Below are positions 25,472-38,173 of a stretch of DNA of 64,000 bases, piece after piece. The notes beneath the pieces were generated by a model. The model was given only the letters and a program-made list of their open reading frames with translations, did no database searches and was not told the DNA's origin. Within the stretch, counting starts at the first letter, position 1. Every line of letters starts with the position of its first letter. The position numbers and the translations under genes are program-made. Source of the DNA: a virus; the IMG/VR virus record IMGVR_UViG_3300042314_001187, positions 62,001 to 126,000 of that record; one strand, 5' to 3'.

Positions 25472-26719
25472 TTATAAACTACCTGTTAATCTATCACCCC
25501 ATCCTTTAGATGTCGAGTACGGCCAAACAACCCAATACTTTGGTTTATGTGTTGTTTGAAATTCTCTCCATACTTTACAATATCCGTCAGGGTCATTTTT
25601 CATACGATTAATTTCGTTAATATCAGCATCTTGTCTATGAATTGTTTCATCATTTTCATCGTGGAAAGCAACTACCCAAAATTCATAATCTGTTTCAGGT
25701 ACTGAGTCATAACCAACATCAATACAATGTTTAAATATTGTAGCAAAACTATCTTCCCATTCCTCTTCGGTTTCAAATATAAATGGATTTGGTGGGTAGT
25801 TTTTATCTAACGTGTATTGTTGAACCGCACGTCTTGAAAATCTTAAACCTGAGTAAATTTCATATTCTTTAAGTGTTCTCTCAGTACCAAAACCGTAAAT
25901 ACCAAAATCAACATCAGATAATTCGCCATCCATACCAAACAATTTTCTGTTTTTACTATGTGACACATTATTTCTCATTACCCATTCTTTATCATCATCC
26001 CATTGTTTTGTTCTACCTTTTCTTGTGTATTCGTGCCAAATCAATGTTTTATGTGGGTGGAACAAATCATATCCGTGAGTATAAGCTCTAGCGGCGATTG
26101 AAATCTCTTCTCCGTGAAAATAAAATTCAGGGTCGTGTTGTACCTCAGTACTAAATTGACCTACAGTAAAGGCAAAGTGAGCTGAGTAAAATCTTGATGT
26201 TACAGGTTCTTTTAATTGTTCCCAACCTGGTATTGTTTCAGGTAAAAAGAATACCGCACCTTCGGGGATAAAACGGTCAAACACCATTCTCCAAGGTTCT
26301 TTAATTCTTTCAGCCGGGTCATTTTCAGGGTTAAATGATGATACATACCCCGTTAATAAAGGTTTTTTAAATCCTTTTTTCTGTAATTGTTTAACCATTT
26401 TAATAAATTCATCATCCCAATTTTTTTCAAATCTCATATGTGAATCTATCTGAAGTGTGTATTCCTCACCACCATATAATTGTTGTACTTGATTTCTAGC
26501 CCAACAAACACCTTTAGATTCGTTATATAAAACATCTAATATTCTAAATTTTTTATCTTTTCTAAATTCATTTAAGGTATCAAAACCATCTTCAGGGTGG
26601 TATTGTCTACAAACACCAATTCTAAGATTGTTAGGTTTTTTAGCATTCTCAATCATGCTTTTAATTGTGTTCTCCAATTCAGGGTCTCTATACGATGCAA
26701 TTTGCACAAAAATTTTCAT
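25472..26719 (-). CDS. GlcNAc-transferase-like glycosyltransferase (Skp1 GnT type)
   Basis: 415 residues. MKIFVQIASYRDPELENTIK, GVCWARNQVQQLYGGEEYTL, then QIDSHMRFEKNWD (DSH metal-binding motif) and FYFHGEEISIAARAYTHGYD match the 'Glycosyltransferase (GlcNAc)' family that includes the Dictyostelium Skp1 hydroxyproline GlcNAc-transferase. This family acts on proteins in its characterised member, which matters because the upstream gene encodes a 3795-residue Thr/Pro-rich protein. It is first in the five-gene cluster. A TATTTAT element lies 37 nt upstream. Confidence 0.85.
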   Translation of the reverse strand: MKIFVQIASYRDPELENTIKSMIENAKKPNNLRIGVCRQYHPEDGFDTLNEFRKDKKFRILDVLYNESKGVCWARNQVQQLYGGEEYTLQIDSHMRFEKNWDDEFIKMVKQLQKKGFKKPLLTGYVSSFNPENDPAERIKEPWRMVFDRFIPEGAVFFLPETIPGWEQLKEPVTSRFYSAHFAFTVGQFSTEVQHDPEFYFHGEEISIAARAYTHGYDLFHPHKTLIWHEYTRKGRTKQWDDDKEWVMRNNVSHSKNRKLFGMDGELSDVDFGIYGFGTERTLKEYEIYSGLRFSRRAVQQYTLDKNYPPNPFIFETEEEWEDSFATIFKHCIDVGYDSVPETDYEFWVVAFHDENDETIHRQDADINEINRMKNDPDGYCKVWREFQTTHKPKYWVVWPYSTSKGWGDRLTGSL

Positions 26720-26755
26720 ACTTCATTTTTTTTTAAAAAATAAGTTTATTATTAT

Positions 26756-26762
26756 ATAAATA
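26756..26762 (-). promoter_or_regulatory. Candidate late promoter element TATTTAT (glycosyltransferase cluster)
   Basis: TTTATTTATATAATAATAAA on the minus strand, 37 nt before the first glycosyltransferase of the cluster, in the short gap after the giant adhesin. Confidence 0.5.
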
Positions 26763-26771
26763 AAGATTTAA

Positions 26772-29700
26772 TTATAAACCAAATCTATCTTTTTGACTGT
26801 TAAAATTAGACAATACCTCATCGGAAGTTAACGCTCTATTATATATTCTAAATATTGACATATAACCTTGATAGTGGAAGTTAGAATTGTCACCTGTAAA
26901 ACAACCAATATCAAGTGGTAAGTTATAGTCTTGTATTAATAATGACAAGTTTAAATCATATCCTGAATCAACACCGTTAATATATGTGTAGAAACCTGTT
27001 GATGTCCATACACCAACAACTTGATTCCATTGGTTTAATGTTGTTGTTCCTGTACTTGTGTATGTGCCAAAACCAATTCCAGGTGCATTTGCTCCCAACA
27101 TCCATAAGTGACCTGTTGGGTCAATTCTCATTCTTATCCCATCATTACTACCTTTACTGAAAATTTCTCGATTGGCAAATAATGTTGGTTTCAACCAAAC
27201 CTCAACTGATACTGTGTTAGTAATTGCTGATAATGTTGATGTGTTAGGAATTGCGAATTTTTGATTACTACCATTAAAACTAAAATTACCCATTTTATCT
27301 GATGAAAAAACCGTTGCGGCATTTGTTGGTACTAATGATTGGTAAAATGTTGAGTTATTATTATTATCCGTAATATCGTTCCACGCAGTTCCCAAACTAG
27401 GCCAAGATAAATCAGAACCAGCATCTAACCATACTACAAGACCCGACACTTCAATTGGGTATTGAGGTTCTGAACTAATCATAATATATGGTCCACTTGA
27501 TAAATCAACCCATTGATTAAATGGTCCACTGATTGGTTGTGTAGGCGATGAACTCTCTAAATAAGAATATAAAGTACCTGAACCTAACACAGATGAATTA
27601 TACCAATTTGTTGTTGGGGTATCATACCAAACATAAGAAACTGTTGAAGTATAATTATTATTAGGTACTTCATAATATCTTCTACCATTCCAAACACCAG
27701 GTGATTCTGACATTGTGAAGATATTATCTTCGGTAAATGAATCATACCATGTCCATCTCCAAGGATTGGGAATTGTAAATGAGGGGCAAGGTTCAAATCC
27801 ACATTGATATTGAATAAATGGCGGTACAGGTAGTACTGTTACCTGACTTTTTAAATTAAAATATATCACACCATTAGCTAAGCTAGAAACTGAATATGTG
27901 TAATATTGGTTATCACATCTTGATGTATAATCACCTGATAAATATCCGACACCCCATTTGATTCCTGGAAAATAGACATCAATAGTAACACCTACACCAA
28001 CTGTTATAGAATTTAAGACTGTGTATGTCGTACCGGTAGCGTCAACTACTGAAGATAAAGTAACCCAAGGTCCGTTATTAACACGATATACCATACTTGT
28101 TGAGGTAACTATGTCACAATTGGCGTATAAAGGTAAATCAGTTTGTGCTAATATTTGAACTGTAATTGAGTTACTACAGTTTTGACAATCAACAAATGTT
28201 GTAGAACCACTTTGATATAACATTGGTCCTATGTAAGGGCTATTTATCGGGTTTTCTTGTATTGTTCTATAACATAAACCATTATTATCTTTAACAACCG
28301 TATTGCTTGGTAATGATTCAGGTAATACCATAACATAACTATTGGCTAAACAACTTATTTGTAATGGTTCGGTTATTTGTTCAATTATTGGTTCTGTAAC
28401 AATGTTTTCGGTCTCACTTAAACTTAATGGACCTGATGGTAATGTATAATTTCTATATTTAAAAAATTGAAATGCTGGTAAATATAATCCTATTTTGGTA
28501 AAAACGGAATTTCCTAATAATAATGTGCTTTTTTTACTACTTGATATATTCCTAATTTGGTTCATAACAAGTAATAATTGGTTTATACTTTGTGCAACAC
28601 AACTAGTATTGTTAATGTCAGTCCAAGTATTAGTTGTTGGATTCCAAAAATAAGTTGATTGTGTTGCTCCTGTTGTTACAATTAAACGACCATTAACACT
28701 AGGTGTTGGTGCTAATGATATGTTGTTAATTGGTGGTAAATAAGTAAAACCTGTTATTGGTCCAAATATTGTTGATAGTGATGTTGTACAAAAAGTTGGT
28801 GTGGTCCAAGATTCATAATAATTTAACGGTCTATACCACTTATAATTAACTAATCTAAGTTTAGTTCTGGAAAATTTGGAACTATTACTACCAAAAAATT
28901 GGTAATAAGAAGTTAATGAGTTAACATCTGTAGTCCAACCATTATATCTATAATCTAAATTTTGAAGATACTTTTGTAAAAATTCATTTCTGTTAATGGC
29001 GATGTTCTCATCAACGTCAGTCCAATTACTATCACAATCAAAACATTCAAGGTCTGAGGTAGTAATCTGAAAGAAACTGTCATCTAAAAAGTTTATATCA
29101 ATATTTGGTATACTGACCATATATGATGGGTCATTACAGGTTGAAGGTAAAACACAATTTGACTCAGGATAAACACGATTTAAACTACAACAAGGTACAA
29201 CACAATATAATGAAGAACAAGATATTTCATAAACATAACCACTCATAGAACATAGACGAGGTACTGGTGTTTTTGTTGGTGTTTGAGTTAGCGTTTTTGT
29301 TGGTGTTTGTGTTCTTGTAGGTGTTTTTGTTACACTTGGTGTATTTGTTGCGGTTTTTGTCACACTTGGCGTTTGTGTAGGTGTTTTTGTCACACTTGGG
29401 GTTTGTGTTCTTGTAGGTGTTTTTGTTGGGGTTTGTGTTCTTGTCTGTGTTGGTGTTTGTGTCGGACAAGGATTTGTTTGTAAACAGATACCGCATTGTT
29501 CACCAATTGGGTCATAAGCGGGTTGTGCACCATTCCATATTTTATTTGCAACACCTGTCGTTGATTCAAAAATTTGATAACATTGTCCTAATGTATCTTT
29601 AACTACATAAGTAAAATACGGGAATTGACTTGGTGTGTAAATTGTTGGTAGTAACATTTTGTGAAGAGTTACCAAATCACAACAACTAATAACGTTGAAT

Positions 29701-32700
29701 AATGTGTATGGTGTTGTTGGGGTTTGTGTTTGAGTTCTAGTTGGCGTTTGTGTTCTTGTGTTTGTTGGTGTTTGGGTTCTAGTTGGGGTTTTTGTTTGTG
29801 TTCTTGTTATTGTGTTTGTTGGGGTTTTTGTTACACTTGGGGTTTGTGTTCTTGTAGGTGTTTTTGTTGGGGTTGGTGTTTGAGTTCTTGTTATTGTGTT
29901 AGTTGGTGTAACCGTTCTTGTTGGTGTTTGAGTTCTTGTTATTGTGTTTGTTGGGGTTTTTGTTACACTTGGGGTTTGAGTTCTTGTTATTGTATTTGTT
30001 GGTGTAACCGTTCTTGTTGGGGTTTGAGTTCTTGTTATTGTATTTGTTGGGGTTTGAGTTCTTGTTATTGTATTTGTTGGTGTTGGGGTTTTAGTTGGTG
30101 TTTGTGTTGGTGTTTGTGTTGGTGTTAATGTTGGACAAACATTTGATGGTACACATAATGTACAAGGGTCAGGAGCCCAAGGTAGATTTTGTGTTGGTGT
30201 GGCGTTATTCCATATCTTATTTGGTGTGCCAGTTGACACTCCAAGTATTTTATAACAAAGACCATCGGTTGCAATAACTGACCAAGTTATTGTTAAAAAT
30301 TGTTGGTTGTCATAATATGGTGTGTAAATTGTTGGTAATGACATTAAATGTAATGATGAATTACAACAACTTTGAATTTGAAATAATGAATATGGGGTTG
30401 TTGGTGTTTGGGTTTGGGTTCTTGTTGGTGTTTGGGTTTGGGTTCTTGTTGGTGTTTGGGTTCGGGTTTGAGTTCTTGTTGGTGTTTGGGTTTTAGTTGT
30501 GGTATTTGTAGGTGTTGTGGTATTTGTAGGTGTTGGTGTTGGTGTCGGACAAACACCTAATGTTGACTGAGTAATATAATAAATACCCCCCTCAACAGTC
30601 CATAAAAAAGGAGTGTTATTTATTGGGTATTGTGGTGTTCCGATACCACCTGTAAGAACTGAATAGGTTTCACCACCGTTTAATAATGAGGAGAAAAACC
30701 ATTCCTCCGCACCTGGTGAGAGGTAAACATACCCTATTAAAATTGAATTTGAGTCATAAATTGGATAATAAGGGTAACCATTAAAAAATCCTAAAGAACT
30801 TACGTTAGAAGTCCAAGTTACAAAACCTGTTGAAACTGTGAAACAAATTAATGGTGGTTGTGTAATTGTTGGAGTTTGTGTTCTTGTTATTGTGTTTGTT
30901 GGGGTTTGTGTTCTTGTTGGAGTTTGTGTTTGTGTTCTTGTTATTGTGTTTGTTGGGGTTTGTGTTCTTGTTGGAGTTTGGGTACGAGTATTTGTTGGGG
31001 TTTGAGTTCTTGTTGGTGTATTTGTTGGGGTTTGAGTTCTTGTATTTGTTGGGGTTTGAGTTCTTGTAATTGTATTAGTTGGTGTAACCGTTCTTGTTGG
31101 TGTGTTAGTTGGTGTTGAAGTATTTGTTGGCGTTTGAGTTCTTGTAATTGTATTTGTTGGCGTTTGAGTCCTTGTAATTGTATTTGTTGGAGTTTGAGTT
31201 CTTGTAATTGTATTTGTTGGTGTTTGAGTTCTTGTAATGGTATTAGTTGGTGTTGGGGTTTGAGTTGGGGTTTGAGATGGTAGGATAGTATAATCACAAA
31301 TACATATAATGATACCTAAAATATTACCACCCCCATTTATACCAAAATCTTGAATATATAATTCCCAAGTACCATTTGCGTTAGCAGCTGAGGTTCCGAT
31401 AAATGTTGTTAAACTATTACCATTTTGAGTTGCGGTATAATCAGGTAAACCTGAGGTGTTCCACGCAATTGATTTATACACGTAAGTGTCGTTAGTGTAA
31501 GTACCTGAACTATAACCATCCCATAATGTTGGTGAATAGTCAGTTAAAATTGTATTAACATTATTAACAGGTTGGATTGATGTTCCTTGTCTACCTGTTA
31601 ACAAAGCGGTGTTACCGTTTGGTGATTTTAAAATCATTGCGACATCACTAGAGTCTGCGTGTGAGTAACCACTAATTCTAACTTCAATTCTAGTTACAGG
31701 TGAATCTAAACCAGATACGTTAAACGTTATTGGGTAAGGTGAGGCGTTACCTAAAGACGGTATTATTATACCTGAAGGTGTATTTGTGGCGTTAAAACAA
31801 TGACATTCTATTGGTGGTGTTGGTGATGGTGTTGATGTATTTGTTGGAGTTTTAGTTCTTGTAATTGTATTTGTTGGCGTTTGTGTTCTTGTAATTGTGT
31901 TTGTTGGCGTTTGTGTTCTTGTGTTAGTTGGTGTTTGGGTCCTTGTTATTGTATTGGTTGGTGTAACTGTTCTTGTTATTGTGTTTGTTGGTGTGACTGT
32001 TCTTGTTGGTGTGACTGTTCTTGTTGGGGTATTGGTTGGTGTTTGAGTTCTTGTCGGGGTATTTGTGTTAGTAGGTGTTTTTGTCCTTGTTATTGTATTT
32101 GTTGGTGTGACTGTTCTTGTTGGGGTATTGGTTGGTGTTTGAGTTCTTGTCGGGGTATTTGTGTTAGTAGGTGTTTTTGTCCTTGTTATTGTATTTGTTG
32201 GTGTTTGTGTTTGTGTTATAGTGTTAGTTGGTGTTTGTGTTCTTGTTGGTGTTTGTGTTCTAGTTGGTGTTATAGTTCTAGTTGGTGTGACAGTTCTAGT
32301 TGGTGTATTTGTAACAGTGTTAGTAGGTGTTGATGTTACTGTTGAGGTAACAGTGTTAGTAGGTGTTGATGTTACTGTTGGTGTTGGAGTTGGTGTTGGA
32401 CACGGATTGAAAGTGTTACATTGAATACAAGGGTTGGTGTTAATACCCTCATACACTTGACCGTAGTTACCATTCCAAAATTTGTTAGGGGGTAATGGTG
32501 AAGTTATTAATTCATTAACAACAAAACACTGACCGGTTGTGTCAACAACTGAATATGAGTAACTATTACCACCAGGAGGTCCTATGATAGGTTGAAATAT
32601 AGTTGGTAACGACATATAGTAAGTAACCGGAGATGAAAAACAACAACTTGAAACTTTAAAGATTGAATAAGGTGTTGTTGGAGTTTGTGTTTGGGTTTTA

Positions 32701-35700
32701 GTTTGTGTAGGTGTATTAGTTGAAGTTTGTGTTCTTGTATTTGTTGGGGTTTGTGTTCTTGTATTTGTTGGGGTTTGTGTTCTTGTATTTGTTGGGGTTT
32801 GTGTTTGTGTTCTTGTATTTGTTGGGGTTTGTGTTTGTGTTCTTGTGTTTGTTGGGGTTTGTGTGTTAGTGTTTGTTGGGGTTTGAGTAATAGTATTTGT
32901 TGGTGTACTAGTGTTAGTTTTAGTTATAGTATTAGTTGGGGTTTTTGTATTAGTAGGTGTTTGTGTGATAGTATTTGTTGGTGTACTAGTATTAGTTATA
33001 GTATTTGTTGGCGTTACAGTTTTAGTTGGTGTTTGTGTTCTTGTGTTAGTCGGTGTTTGTGTTCTTGTGTTAGTCGGTGTTTGTGTTTGTGTTCTTGTGT
33101 TTGTTGGGGTTTGGGTTTGTGTTCTTGTGTTTGTTGGGGTTTGGGTTTGAGTTGTGGTATTAGTTGGGGTATTAGTTTGTGTGTTAGTTTGTGTTTGAGT
33201 GTTAGTTGGAGTTGATGTTTGGGTAGGGGTTGACGTTGGTTCAATACAAGGTATTTTACTAAAACATCCGCTGGAAATGTCATATGTGAATGTTCCAACG
33301 CACTGATTATTAGGACAGTTTAAACCTGTGATTGTTGATTGTGGGAAATTTCTTTGAGCTAATAAAACACCACCAACATTTATGAAACCAAAATTGGTGT
33401 TACTAATCATAGTACCTCCAGAATAAGCGTACATAGTAATGTTTAACGCTCCTGTAGTGAATGATGTTAACCAATTTGCTTTAGAGGTTAATTGTATTGA
33501 TGATAGTGTGGGGTATGCTGTTTTTAAAGAAGTAACGCTAACATAAATTGACTCAGAACCTTGTGAGTTAGTATTATCACCACCCCAAAATAAATATGGA
33601 CCACCATAAATACCTGAAGGTTGAGAACCTGTAACACAATAACCTAAAGGACCTTGGGTTAATGGGTTTATTAATGTTGTCTCAGTATTTAAACCAAAAC
33701 CTGACCCCGGAGGGAAATTATAAACCAAAACAATATAATCAGCTCCTGGATAACAAGCATTTGTTGGGGTTGGGGTTTGTGTCGTTGTAGGTGTTGGTGT
33801 GTTTGTTTGAGTTCTTGTGTTAGTTGGGGTTTGTGTTGGTGTGTTTGTTTGAGTTCTTGTGTTAGTCGGTGTTTGGGTTATTGTATTAGTTGGGGTAACT
33901 GTTTTTGTTGGGGTAACTGTTTTTGTTGGTGTTTGTGTTCTTGTATTAGTAGGTGTTTGTGTAATAGTGTTAGTAGGAGTTTGTGTTTGTGTTATTGTAT
34001 TAGTAGGTGTTTGAGTAATGGTTTTTGTTGGGGTTTGTGTAATTGTATTTGTTGGTGTTTGTGTTCTTGTTGGTGTTTGTGTAATTGTGTTAGTTGGTGT
34101 TTGTGTACGAGTATTTGTTGGCGTATTAGTGTTAGTTGGGGTTTGAGTTCTTGTTTGTGTTTGTGTTGAAGTAATTGTGTTTGTTGGTGTGGAAGTTTTG
34201 GTTGGTGTTTGAGTGTTAGTATTTGTTGGGGTTTGTGTAATTGTGTTTGTTGGTGTAACTGTGTTTGTTGGTGTAACTGTGTTAGTCGGTGTTTGTGTGA
34301 TTGTGTTTGTTGGGGTTTGTGTGATTGTGTTTGTTGGTGTTTGTGTTCTAGTATTTGTTGGTGTTTGTGTTCTAGTATTTGTTGGTGTTTGAGTAATAGT
34401 ATTTGTTGGTGTTTGAGTTCTAGTATTTGTTGGTGTTTGAGTTCTAGTATTTGTTGGTGTAACAGTTCTTGTCGGTGTATTTGTTGGGGTTATCGTATTT
34501 GTTGGGGTTATCGTATTTGTTGGTGTTTGGGTTTGAGTTGAGGCGGGTGTTGCACCTGGACTTTTGGTTGGTGTTTGGGTAACATTTGAAGTTCTTGTTA
34601 CCGTTGACGTATTTGTGTTGGTTGGTGTGTTTGTTGGAGTCTGAGTTTGAGTGTTAGTTGGTGTTTGAGTAATTGTTTGAGTTTGTGTAATTGTGTTGGT
34701 TGGTGTCTGTGTAATTGTGTTGGTTGGTGTCTGTGTTCTAGTATTTGTTGGAGTCTGTGTTCTAGTATTTGTTGGAGTCTGTGTCTGAGTTTTGGTTGGT
34801 GTCTGTGTAATTGTGTTGGTTGGAGTCTGTGTTCTAGTATTTGTTGGTGTAACAGTGTTAGTTGGAGTTTGTGTTCTTGTCTGTGTTTGGGTTTTAGTTT
34901 GTGTAGGTGTCTGAGTGATAGTATTTGTTGGGGTTTGGGTAATGGTATTTGTTGGGGTTTGGGTAATAGTGTTAGTTGGTGTTGATGTGTTAGTTTGTGT
35001 TACAGTGTTAGTTGGTGTTTGTGTTATTGTGTTTGTTGGTGTTTGGGTGTTAGTTGGTGTTGATGTGATAGTATTTGTTGGTGTGACTGTTTTGGTTGGT
35101 GTTGATGTGTTAGTTGATGTTTGTGTACGAGTGTTAGTCGGTGTTTGTGTACGAGTGTTAGTCGGTGTTACAGTTTTGGTTGGTGTTTGAGTGATAGTAT
35201 TTGTGGGAGTGTTAGTTTGTGTGTTAGTTTGTGTGTTAGTTGGTGTGTTAGTTGGGGTTTGTGTTTGAGTATTAGTTGGGGTTTGTGTTTGAGTATTAGT
35301 TGGTGTTTTAGTATTTGTTGGTGTTGGTGTTGGTGTGGAACAAATACCAATGTTGGAGGATAACATAGAATTACCGTCAAATGAACCTGTCCAATTATGT
35401 AAAGAATTACTTACCGGATATTCACTATCTAAATTTAAAATACTGAATATTATCCCACTACCAATTGATTCTGAATATTTCCAAATTTGTAATGTAGGGT
35501 CAAACCAAACATAACCAATAACGGTAAATGAATCTATAATACCATAGTAAGGTTTACCATAGATAAAACCTCCGGCAGTTGTATTGTACAGAATTTGACC
35601 TGATGTTATGTTATTTGTGTATCTAAAACAAATTAATGGTGGCAATGTTGGGGTTGGAGTCTGTGTTCTAGTATTTGTTGGTGTTTGTGTTCTTGTGTTA

Positions 35701-38159
35701 GTTGGTGTTTGTGTTTGGGTTTTAGTGTTAGTTGGGGTTTGGGTTGGTGTTTTAGTGTTAGTCGGTGTTTTAGTGTTAGTCGGTGTTTGTGTTCTTGTTG
35801 GTGTAGGTGTTGCGGTAGGACAAGGGTGAACTAAAATACAATTCACACATCCGTTACCCGTGTCAACGTATACGTCGTTATAATTACCATTCCAAAATAA
35901 GTCAGGTGTTTCACCACCAGGACCTGATGATATGATTTTATAACAAAATCCATTAGTATCTGAAACAACAAATGATGAAAAACTTGGGAAAAAAGTTGGT
36001 GTGAAACTAATTGGTAATTCCATAAACCCTGTTGTATTATTACAACAACTTTCAACGATAAATAAATCATATGGTGTTGTTGGTGTTGGTGTTTGAGTTG
36101 TGGTTGGGGTGTTTGTTGTGGTATTTGTTGGTGTTTGGGTTATAGTATTTGTTGGTGTTTGTGTTTGAGTTCTTGTGTTAGTTGGTGTTATGGTTACTGT
36201 GGGTGTTTGTGTTTTTGTTGGCGTATTTGTTGGGGTTTGTGTTCTTGTTTGTGTTCTTGTTATTGTATTTGTTGGGGTTTGAGTTCTTGTATTTGTTGGG
36301 GTTTGAGTTCTTGTCTGTGTTTGTGTTATTGTGTTTGTTGGTGTACTCGTATTAGTATTTGTTGGGGTTTGAGTTCTTGTCTGTGTTTGAGTGTTTGTTT
36401 GTGTGATAGTATTAGTTGGAGTTTGAGTAATAGTGTTAGTTGGGGTCTGTGTGTTAGTATTAGTTGGGGTCTGTGTGTTAGTCGGTGTCTGTGTGTTAGT
36501 ATTTGTTGGGGTTTGTGTGATAGTATTAGTAGGTGTTTGTGTTTGAGTTATAGTATTAGTTGGTGTTTGTGTCTTTGTTTGAGTTATAGTATTAGTTGGT
36601 GTTTGTGTTTTTGTAGGTGTTTGTGTACGAGTATTAGTTGGTGTTTGTGTACGAGTATTTGTTGGTGTTTGTGTTATTGTGTTTGTTGGTGTTTGTGTAC
36701 GAGTATTTGTTGGTGTTTGTGTTTGTGTTTTTGTTGGAGTTTGTGTTCTTGTATTAGTTGGTGTGTTGGTTGATGTTATTGTGTTTGTTGGTGTTTGTGT
36801 TGATGTTATTGTGTTTGTTGGTGTTTGTGTTCTTGTATTTGTTGGTGTTTGTGTTCTAGTATTTGTCGGGGTTTGTGTTTGAGTTATAGTATTAGTTGGC
36901 GTTTGTGTTTGTGTTCTTGTGTTAGTAGGTGTAATAGTATTTGTTGGTGTATTTGTGTTGGTTGGTGTGTTAGTAGGGGTTTCAGTATTAGTTGGAGTTT
37001 GTGTGTTAGTGTTAGTTGGAGTTTGTGTTTTGGTTTGTGTGTTAGTATTTGTTGGTGTTTGAGTTCTTGTGTTAGTCGGTGTTTGAGTTCTTGTGTTAGT
37101 CGGTGTTTGTGTTCTTGTTATTGTATTTGTTGGTGTAACAGTTTGTGTTATAGTTTGCGTTGGTGTTTCGGTAACAGTTGGGGTTACAGTTTGAGTTGGT
37201 GTTTCGGTAACAGTTGGCGTTTGAGTTGGTGTTTCGGTAACAGTTGGTGTTTGAGTTGGTGTTTCGGTAACAGTTGGTGTTTGAGTATTAGTGTTTGTAG
37301 GTGTTTGAGTTGGTGTTTCGGTATTTGTTGGAGTCACCGTCGGGGTGACAGTATTAGTGGTGGTAACTGTCGGGGTTGGGGTTGGGGTTAAACACAAATA
37401 AGATGGGTTTTCAATTTGACAATCATAACAATTAGTTGATTGACCCATAAATTGGTGTTGGAATATTATCGGTGAGGTTGTACTCCCAATATATTGAGCA
37501 CATCCTTCAAAGTTTGTATTTGAAATAAAATAAGTACCATTTAATGGTGAGTACGACCCAGGAATGTTTGATATTCTAAATTCATAAGATGAATCACAAC
37601 AACTTCTAAAGTTACCAATAACTGGTGGTAAAGTAGGTGTGACTGTTGGTGTTGGAGTTGACGTTGGGTATGGTTCAGGGCATCCGTTGACATCACAACC
37701 AAATTTAGGTGTTAAAATATACACAGGTGACTCAACGACAACATCATAACCACAATAATATAATGTGGTATCCCCGTCAATATCAGTAATTAATGTATTA
37801 CCATCACATAAAGTTATTTGAAATGGTAATGGGTCATTCGTTGGGTTAATAATTGTGTAACACTTACACTTATTAGGTGTTGGGGTTACTGTTGGTGTGA
37901 CCGTATTAGTAGGTGTTGGGGTTGGTGTTGGTTCACAAGATAAGTATAAGAATTCTTCACAACCTGTTGAATCGGTAACAATAACTAAGACTTCAGATAA
38001 CGGTTCACCTTCAATAGGTTCAAACGCGGGTATCTCCAATACAGGGGGGACCGAAACGACACCTGTTAAGACAACTTCACAGTATGTTCTAGTTAAATCA
38101 CAGATTGTTATGTCGTAAGGTGAATGACCTGTTAAACTTGTTATATATATTACACTCAT
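26772..38159 (-). CDS. Giant Thr/Pro/Asn-repeat adhesin with Cys-rich, P-type and LamG domains
   Basis: 3795 residues. The N-terminus (~85 residues) is a small beta domain probably docking to the virion. Then long runs of TPTNT/TQTPT/TRTQTP repeats alternate with globular islands. A Cys-rich module (CC near the start, GxCY in the middle, W..., C..C..CP at the end) occurs at about residues 690-780, 1830-1920, 2590-2677 and 2816-2900, with divergent copies near 180-256 and in the C-terminal region. A second module (ICF..., GYPYY, IGYVW..., GSG..YS) occurs near 840-940 and 2440-2538, plus a C-terminal relative. A proprotein-convertase P-like domain ([20 protein letters not shown] ... [11 protein letters not shown]) covers about 2118-2292. 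The last ~230 residues are a LamG/concanavalin-like domain ending [15 protein letters not shown]. Likely an extended, multivalent receptor-binding fibre. The coding strand has almost no G in the repeats. Confidence 0.9.
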   Translation of the reverse strand: MSVIYITSLTGHSPYDITICDLTRTYCEVVLTGVVSVPPVLEIPAFEPIEGEPLSEVLVIVTDSTGCEEFLYLSCEPTPTPTPTNTVTPTVTPTPNKCKCYTIINPTNDPLPFQITLCDGNTLITDIDGDTTLYYCGYDVVVESPVYILTPKFGCDVNGCPEPYPTSTPTPTVTPTLPPVIGNFRSCCDSSYEFRISNIPGSYSPLNGTYFISNTNFEGCAQYIGSTTSPIIFQHQFMGQSTNCYDCQIENPSYLCLTPTPTPTVTTTNTVTPTVTPTNTETPTQTPTNTNTQTPTVTETPTQTPTVTETPTQTPTVTETPTQTVTPTVTETPTQTITQTVTPTNTITRTQTPTNTRTQTPTNTRTQTPTNTNTQTKTQTPTNTNTQTPTNTETPTNTPTNTNTPTNTITPTNTRTQTQTPTNTITQTQTPTNTRTQTPTNTRTQTPTNTITSTQTPTNTITSTNTPTNTRTQTPTKTQTQTPTNTRTQTPTNTITQTPTNTRTQTPTNTRTQTPTKTQTPTNTITQTKTQTPTNTITQTQTPTNTITQTPTNTNTQTPTNTQTPTNTNTQTPTNTITQTPTNTITQTNTQTQTRTQTPTNTNTSTPTNTITQTQTRTQTPTNTRTQTPTNTITRTQTRTQTPTNTPTKTQTPTVTITPTNTRTQTQTPTNTITQTPTNTTTNTPTTTQTPTPTTPYDLFIVESCCNNTTGFMELPISFTPTFFPSFSSFVVSDTNGFCYKIISSGPGGETPDLFWNGNYNDVYVDTGNGCVNCILVHPCPTATPTPTRTQTPTNTKTPTNTKTPTQTPTNTKTQTQTPTNTRTQTPTNTRTQTPTPTLPPLICFRYTNNITSGQILYNTTAGGFIYGKPYYGIIDSFTVIGYVWFDPTLQIWKYSESIGSGIIFSILNLDSEYPVSNSLHNWTGSFDGNSMLSSNIGICSTPTPTPTNTKTPTNTQTQTPTNTQTQTPTNTPTNTQTNTQTNTPTNTITQTPTKTVTPTNTRTQTPTNTRTQTSTNTSTPTKTVTPTNTITSTPTNTQTPTNTITQTPTNTVTQTNTSTPTNTITQTPTNTITQTPTNTITQTPTQTKTQTQTRTQTPTNTVTPTNTRTQTPTNTITQTPTKTQTQTPTNTRTQTPTNTRTQTPTNTITQTPTNTITQTQTITQTPTNTQTQTPTNTPTNTNTSTVTRTSNVTQTPTKSPGATPASTQTQTPTNTITPTNTITPTNTPTRTVTPTNTRTQTPTNTRTQTPTNTITQTPTNTRTQTPTNTRTQTPTNTITQTPTNTITQTPTNTVTPTNTVTPTNTITQTPTNTNTQTPTKTSTPTNTITSTQTQTRTQTPTNTNTPTNTRTQTPTNTITQTPTRTQTPTNTITQTPTKTITQTPTNTITQTQTPTNTITQTPTNTRTQTPTKTVTPTKTVTPTNTITQTPTNTRTQTNTPTQTPTNTRTQTNTPTPTTTQTPTPTNACYPGADYIVLVYNFPPGSGFGLNTETTLINPLTQGPLGYCVTGSQPSGIYGGPYLFWGGDNTNSQGSESIYVSVTSLKTAYPTLSSIQLTSKANWLTSFTTGALNITMYAYSGGTMISNTNFGFINVGGVLLAQRNFPQSTITGLNCPNNQCVGTFTYDISSGCFSKIPCIEPTSTPTQTSTPTNTQTQTNTQTNTPTNTTTQTQTPTNTRTQTQTPTNTRTQTQTPTNTRTQTPTNTRTQTPTKTVTPTNTITNTSTPTNTITQTPTNTKTPTNTITKTNTSTPTNTITQTPTNTNTQTPTNTRTQTQTPTNTRTQTQTPTNTRTQTPTNTRTQTPTNTRTQTSTNTPTQTKTQTQTPTTPYSIFKVSSCCFSSPVTYYMSLPTIFQPIIGPPGGNSYSYSVVDTTGQCFVVNELITSPLPPNKFWNGNYGQVYEGINTNPCIQCNTFNPCPTPTPTPTVTSTPTNTVTSTVTSTPTNTVTNTPTRTVTPTRTITPTRTQTPTRTQTPTNTITQTQTPTNTITRTKTPTNTNTPTRTQTPTNTPTRTVTPTNTITRTKTPTNTNTPTRTQTPTNTPTRTVTPTRTVTPTNTITRTVTPTNTITRTQTPTNTRTQTPTNTITRTQTPTNTITRTKTPTNTSTPSPTPPIECHCFNATNTPSGIIIPSLGNASPYPITFNVSGLDSPVTRIEVRISGYSHADSSDVAMILKSPNGNTALLTGRQGTSIQPVNNVNTILTDYSPTLWDGYSSGTYTNDTYVYKSIAWNTSGLPDYTATQNGNSLTTFIGTSAANANGTWELYIQDFGINGGGNILGIIICICDYTILPSQTPTQTPTPTNTITRTQTPTNTITRTQTPTNTITRTQTPTNTITRTQTPTNTSTPTNTPTRTVTPTNTITRTQTPTNTRTQTPTNTPTRTQTPTNTRTQTPTRTQTPTNTITRTQTQTPTRTQTPTNTITRTQTPTITQPPLICFTVSTGFVTWTSNVSSLGFFNGYPYYPIYDSNSILIGYVYLSPGAEEWFFSSLLNGGETYSVLTGGIGTPQYPINNTPFLWTVEGGIYYITQSTLGVCPTPTPTPTNTTTPTNTTTKTQTPTRTQTRTQTPTRTQTQTPTRTQTQTPTTPYSLFQIQSCCNSSLHLMSLPTIYTPYYDNQQFLTITWSVIATDGLCYKILGVSTGTPNKIWNNATPTQNLPWAPDPCTLCVPSNVCPTLTPTQTPTQTPTKTPTPTNTITRTQTPTNTITRTQTPTRTVTPTNTITRTQTPSVTKTPTNTITRTQTPTRTVTPTNTITRTQTPTPTKTPTRTQTPSVTKTPTNTITRTQTKTPTRTQTPTNTRTQTPTRTQTQTPTTPYTLFNVISCCDLVTLHKMLLPTIYTPSQFPYFTYVVKDTLGQCYQIFESTTGVANKIWNGAQPAYDPIGEQCGICLQTNPCPTQTPTQTRTQTPTKTPTRTQTPSVTKTPTQTPSVTKTATNTPSVTKTPTRTQTPTKTLTQTPTKTPVPRLCSMSGYVYEISCSSLYCVVPCCSLNRVYPESNCVLPSTCNDPSYMVSIPNIDINFLDDSFFQITTSDLECFDCDSNWTDVDENIAINRNEFLQKYLQNLDYRYNGWTTDVNSLTSYYQFFGSNSSKFSRTKLRLVNYKWYRPLNYYESWTTPTFCTTSLSTIFGPITGFTYLPPINNISLAPTPSVNGRLIVTTGATQSTYFWNPTTNTWTDINNTSCVAQSINQLLLVMNQIRNISSSKKSTLLLGNSVFTKIGLYLPAFQFFKYRNYTLPSGPLSLSETENIVTEPIIEQITEPLQISCLANSYVMVLPESLPSNTVVKDNNGLCYRTIQENPINSPYIGPMLYQSGSTTFVDCQNCSNSITVQILAQTDLPLYANCDIVTSTSMVYRVNNGPWVTLSSVVDATGTTYTVLNSITVGVGVTIDVYFPGIKWGVGYLSGDYTSRCDNQYYTYSVSSLANGVIYFNLKSQVTVLPVPPFIQYQCGFEPCPSFTIPNPWRWTWYDSFTEDNIFTMSESPGVWNGRRYYEVPNNNYTSTVSYVWYDTPTTNWYNSSVLGSGTLYSYLESSSPTQPISGPFNQWVDLSSGPYIMISSEPQYPIEVSGLVVWLDAGSDLSWPSLGTAWNDITDNNNNSTFYQSLVPTNAATVFSSDKMGNFSFNGSNQKFAIPNTSTLSAITNTVSVEVWLKPTLFANREIFSKGSNDGIRMRIDPTGHLWMLGANAPGIGFGTYTSTGTTTLNQWNQVVGVWTSTGFYTYINGVDSGYDLNLSLLIQDYNLPLDIGCFTGDNSNFHYQGYMSIFRIYNRALTSDEVLSNFNSQKDRFGL
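29265..29460 (-). repeat. Thr-Pro repeat block 7 of giant adhesin
   Basis: Short, more Lys/Val-rich variant ([10 protein letters not shown]) linking the last Cys-rich module to the C-terminal region, about residues 2900-2965. Confidence 0.85.
29720..30130 (-). repeat. Thr-Pro repeat block 6 of giant adhesin
   Basis: Repeats of the [13 protein letters not shown] type with TPTRTVTPT variants, about residues 2677-2813, between two Cys-rich modules. Confidence 0.9.
30850..31280 (-). repeat. Thr-Pro repeat block 5 of giant adhesin
   Basis: [10 protein letters not shown] units repeated head to tail, about residues 2294-2437. It follows the P-like domain and is among the most regular stretches of the gene. 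Confidence 0.9.
31810..32400 (-). repeat. Thr-Pro repeat block 4 of giant adhesin
   Basis: About residues 1920-2117, just before the P-like domain. A segment around [19 protein letters not shown] is duplicated almost exactly (near 32030-32090 and 32110-32180). Confidence 0.9.
32675..33240 (-). repeat. Thr-Pro repeat block 3 of giant adhesin
   Basis: About residues 1640-1828; [11 protein letters not shown] and [12 protein letters not shown] units. The flanking islands are a Cys-containing beta domain and a Cys-rich module. Confidence 0.9.
33770..35330 (-). repeat. Thr-Pro repeat block 2 of giant adhesin (longest)
   Basis: About 520 residues of 5-12-residue Thr-rich units ([23 protein letters not shown]), about residues 944-1463. 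It has one break ([17 protein letters not shown]) near 34555-34600. The plus strand here is almost only G and T. Confidence 0.92.
36090..37390 (-). repeat. Thr-Pro repeat block 1 of giant adhesin
   Basis: About residues 257-690. It begins with [12 protein letters not shown] units, including a perfect run of [10 protein letters not shown] copies, then shifts to TPTNTRTQ units. The unit composition differs from later blocks, indicating independent expansion. Confidence 0.92.
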
Positions 38160-38166
38160 TTAAAAA

Positions 38167-38173
38167 ATAAATA
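38167..38173 (-). promoter_or_regulatory. Candidate late promoter element TATTTAT (giant adhesin)
   Basis: GGTATTTATTTTTTAA on the minus strand, ending 7 nt before the adhesin ATG. Confidence 0.45.

Noticed and set aside
29265-37390. CRISPR-like array in the repeat region
   Set aside because: Repeats are short, coding, irregular in length and without unique spacers.
29724-37391. Long plus-strand open frames rich in Cys/Trp/Ser or Val/Gly across the adhesin repeats
   Set aside because: They are antisense shadows of the Thr-Pro repeats: complement of ACA/CCA/AAT codons gives Cys, Trp, Val and Gly. No start signals or conserved motifs.
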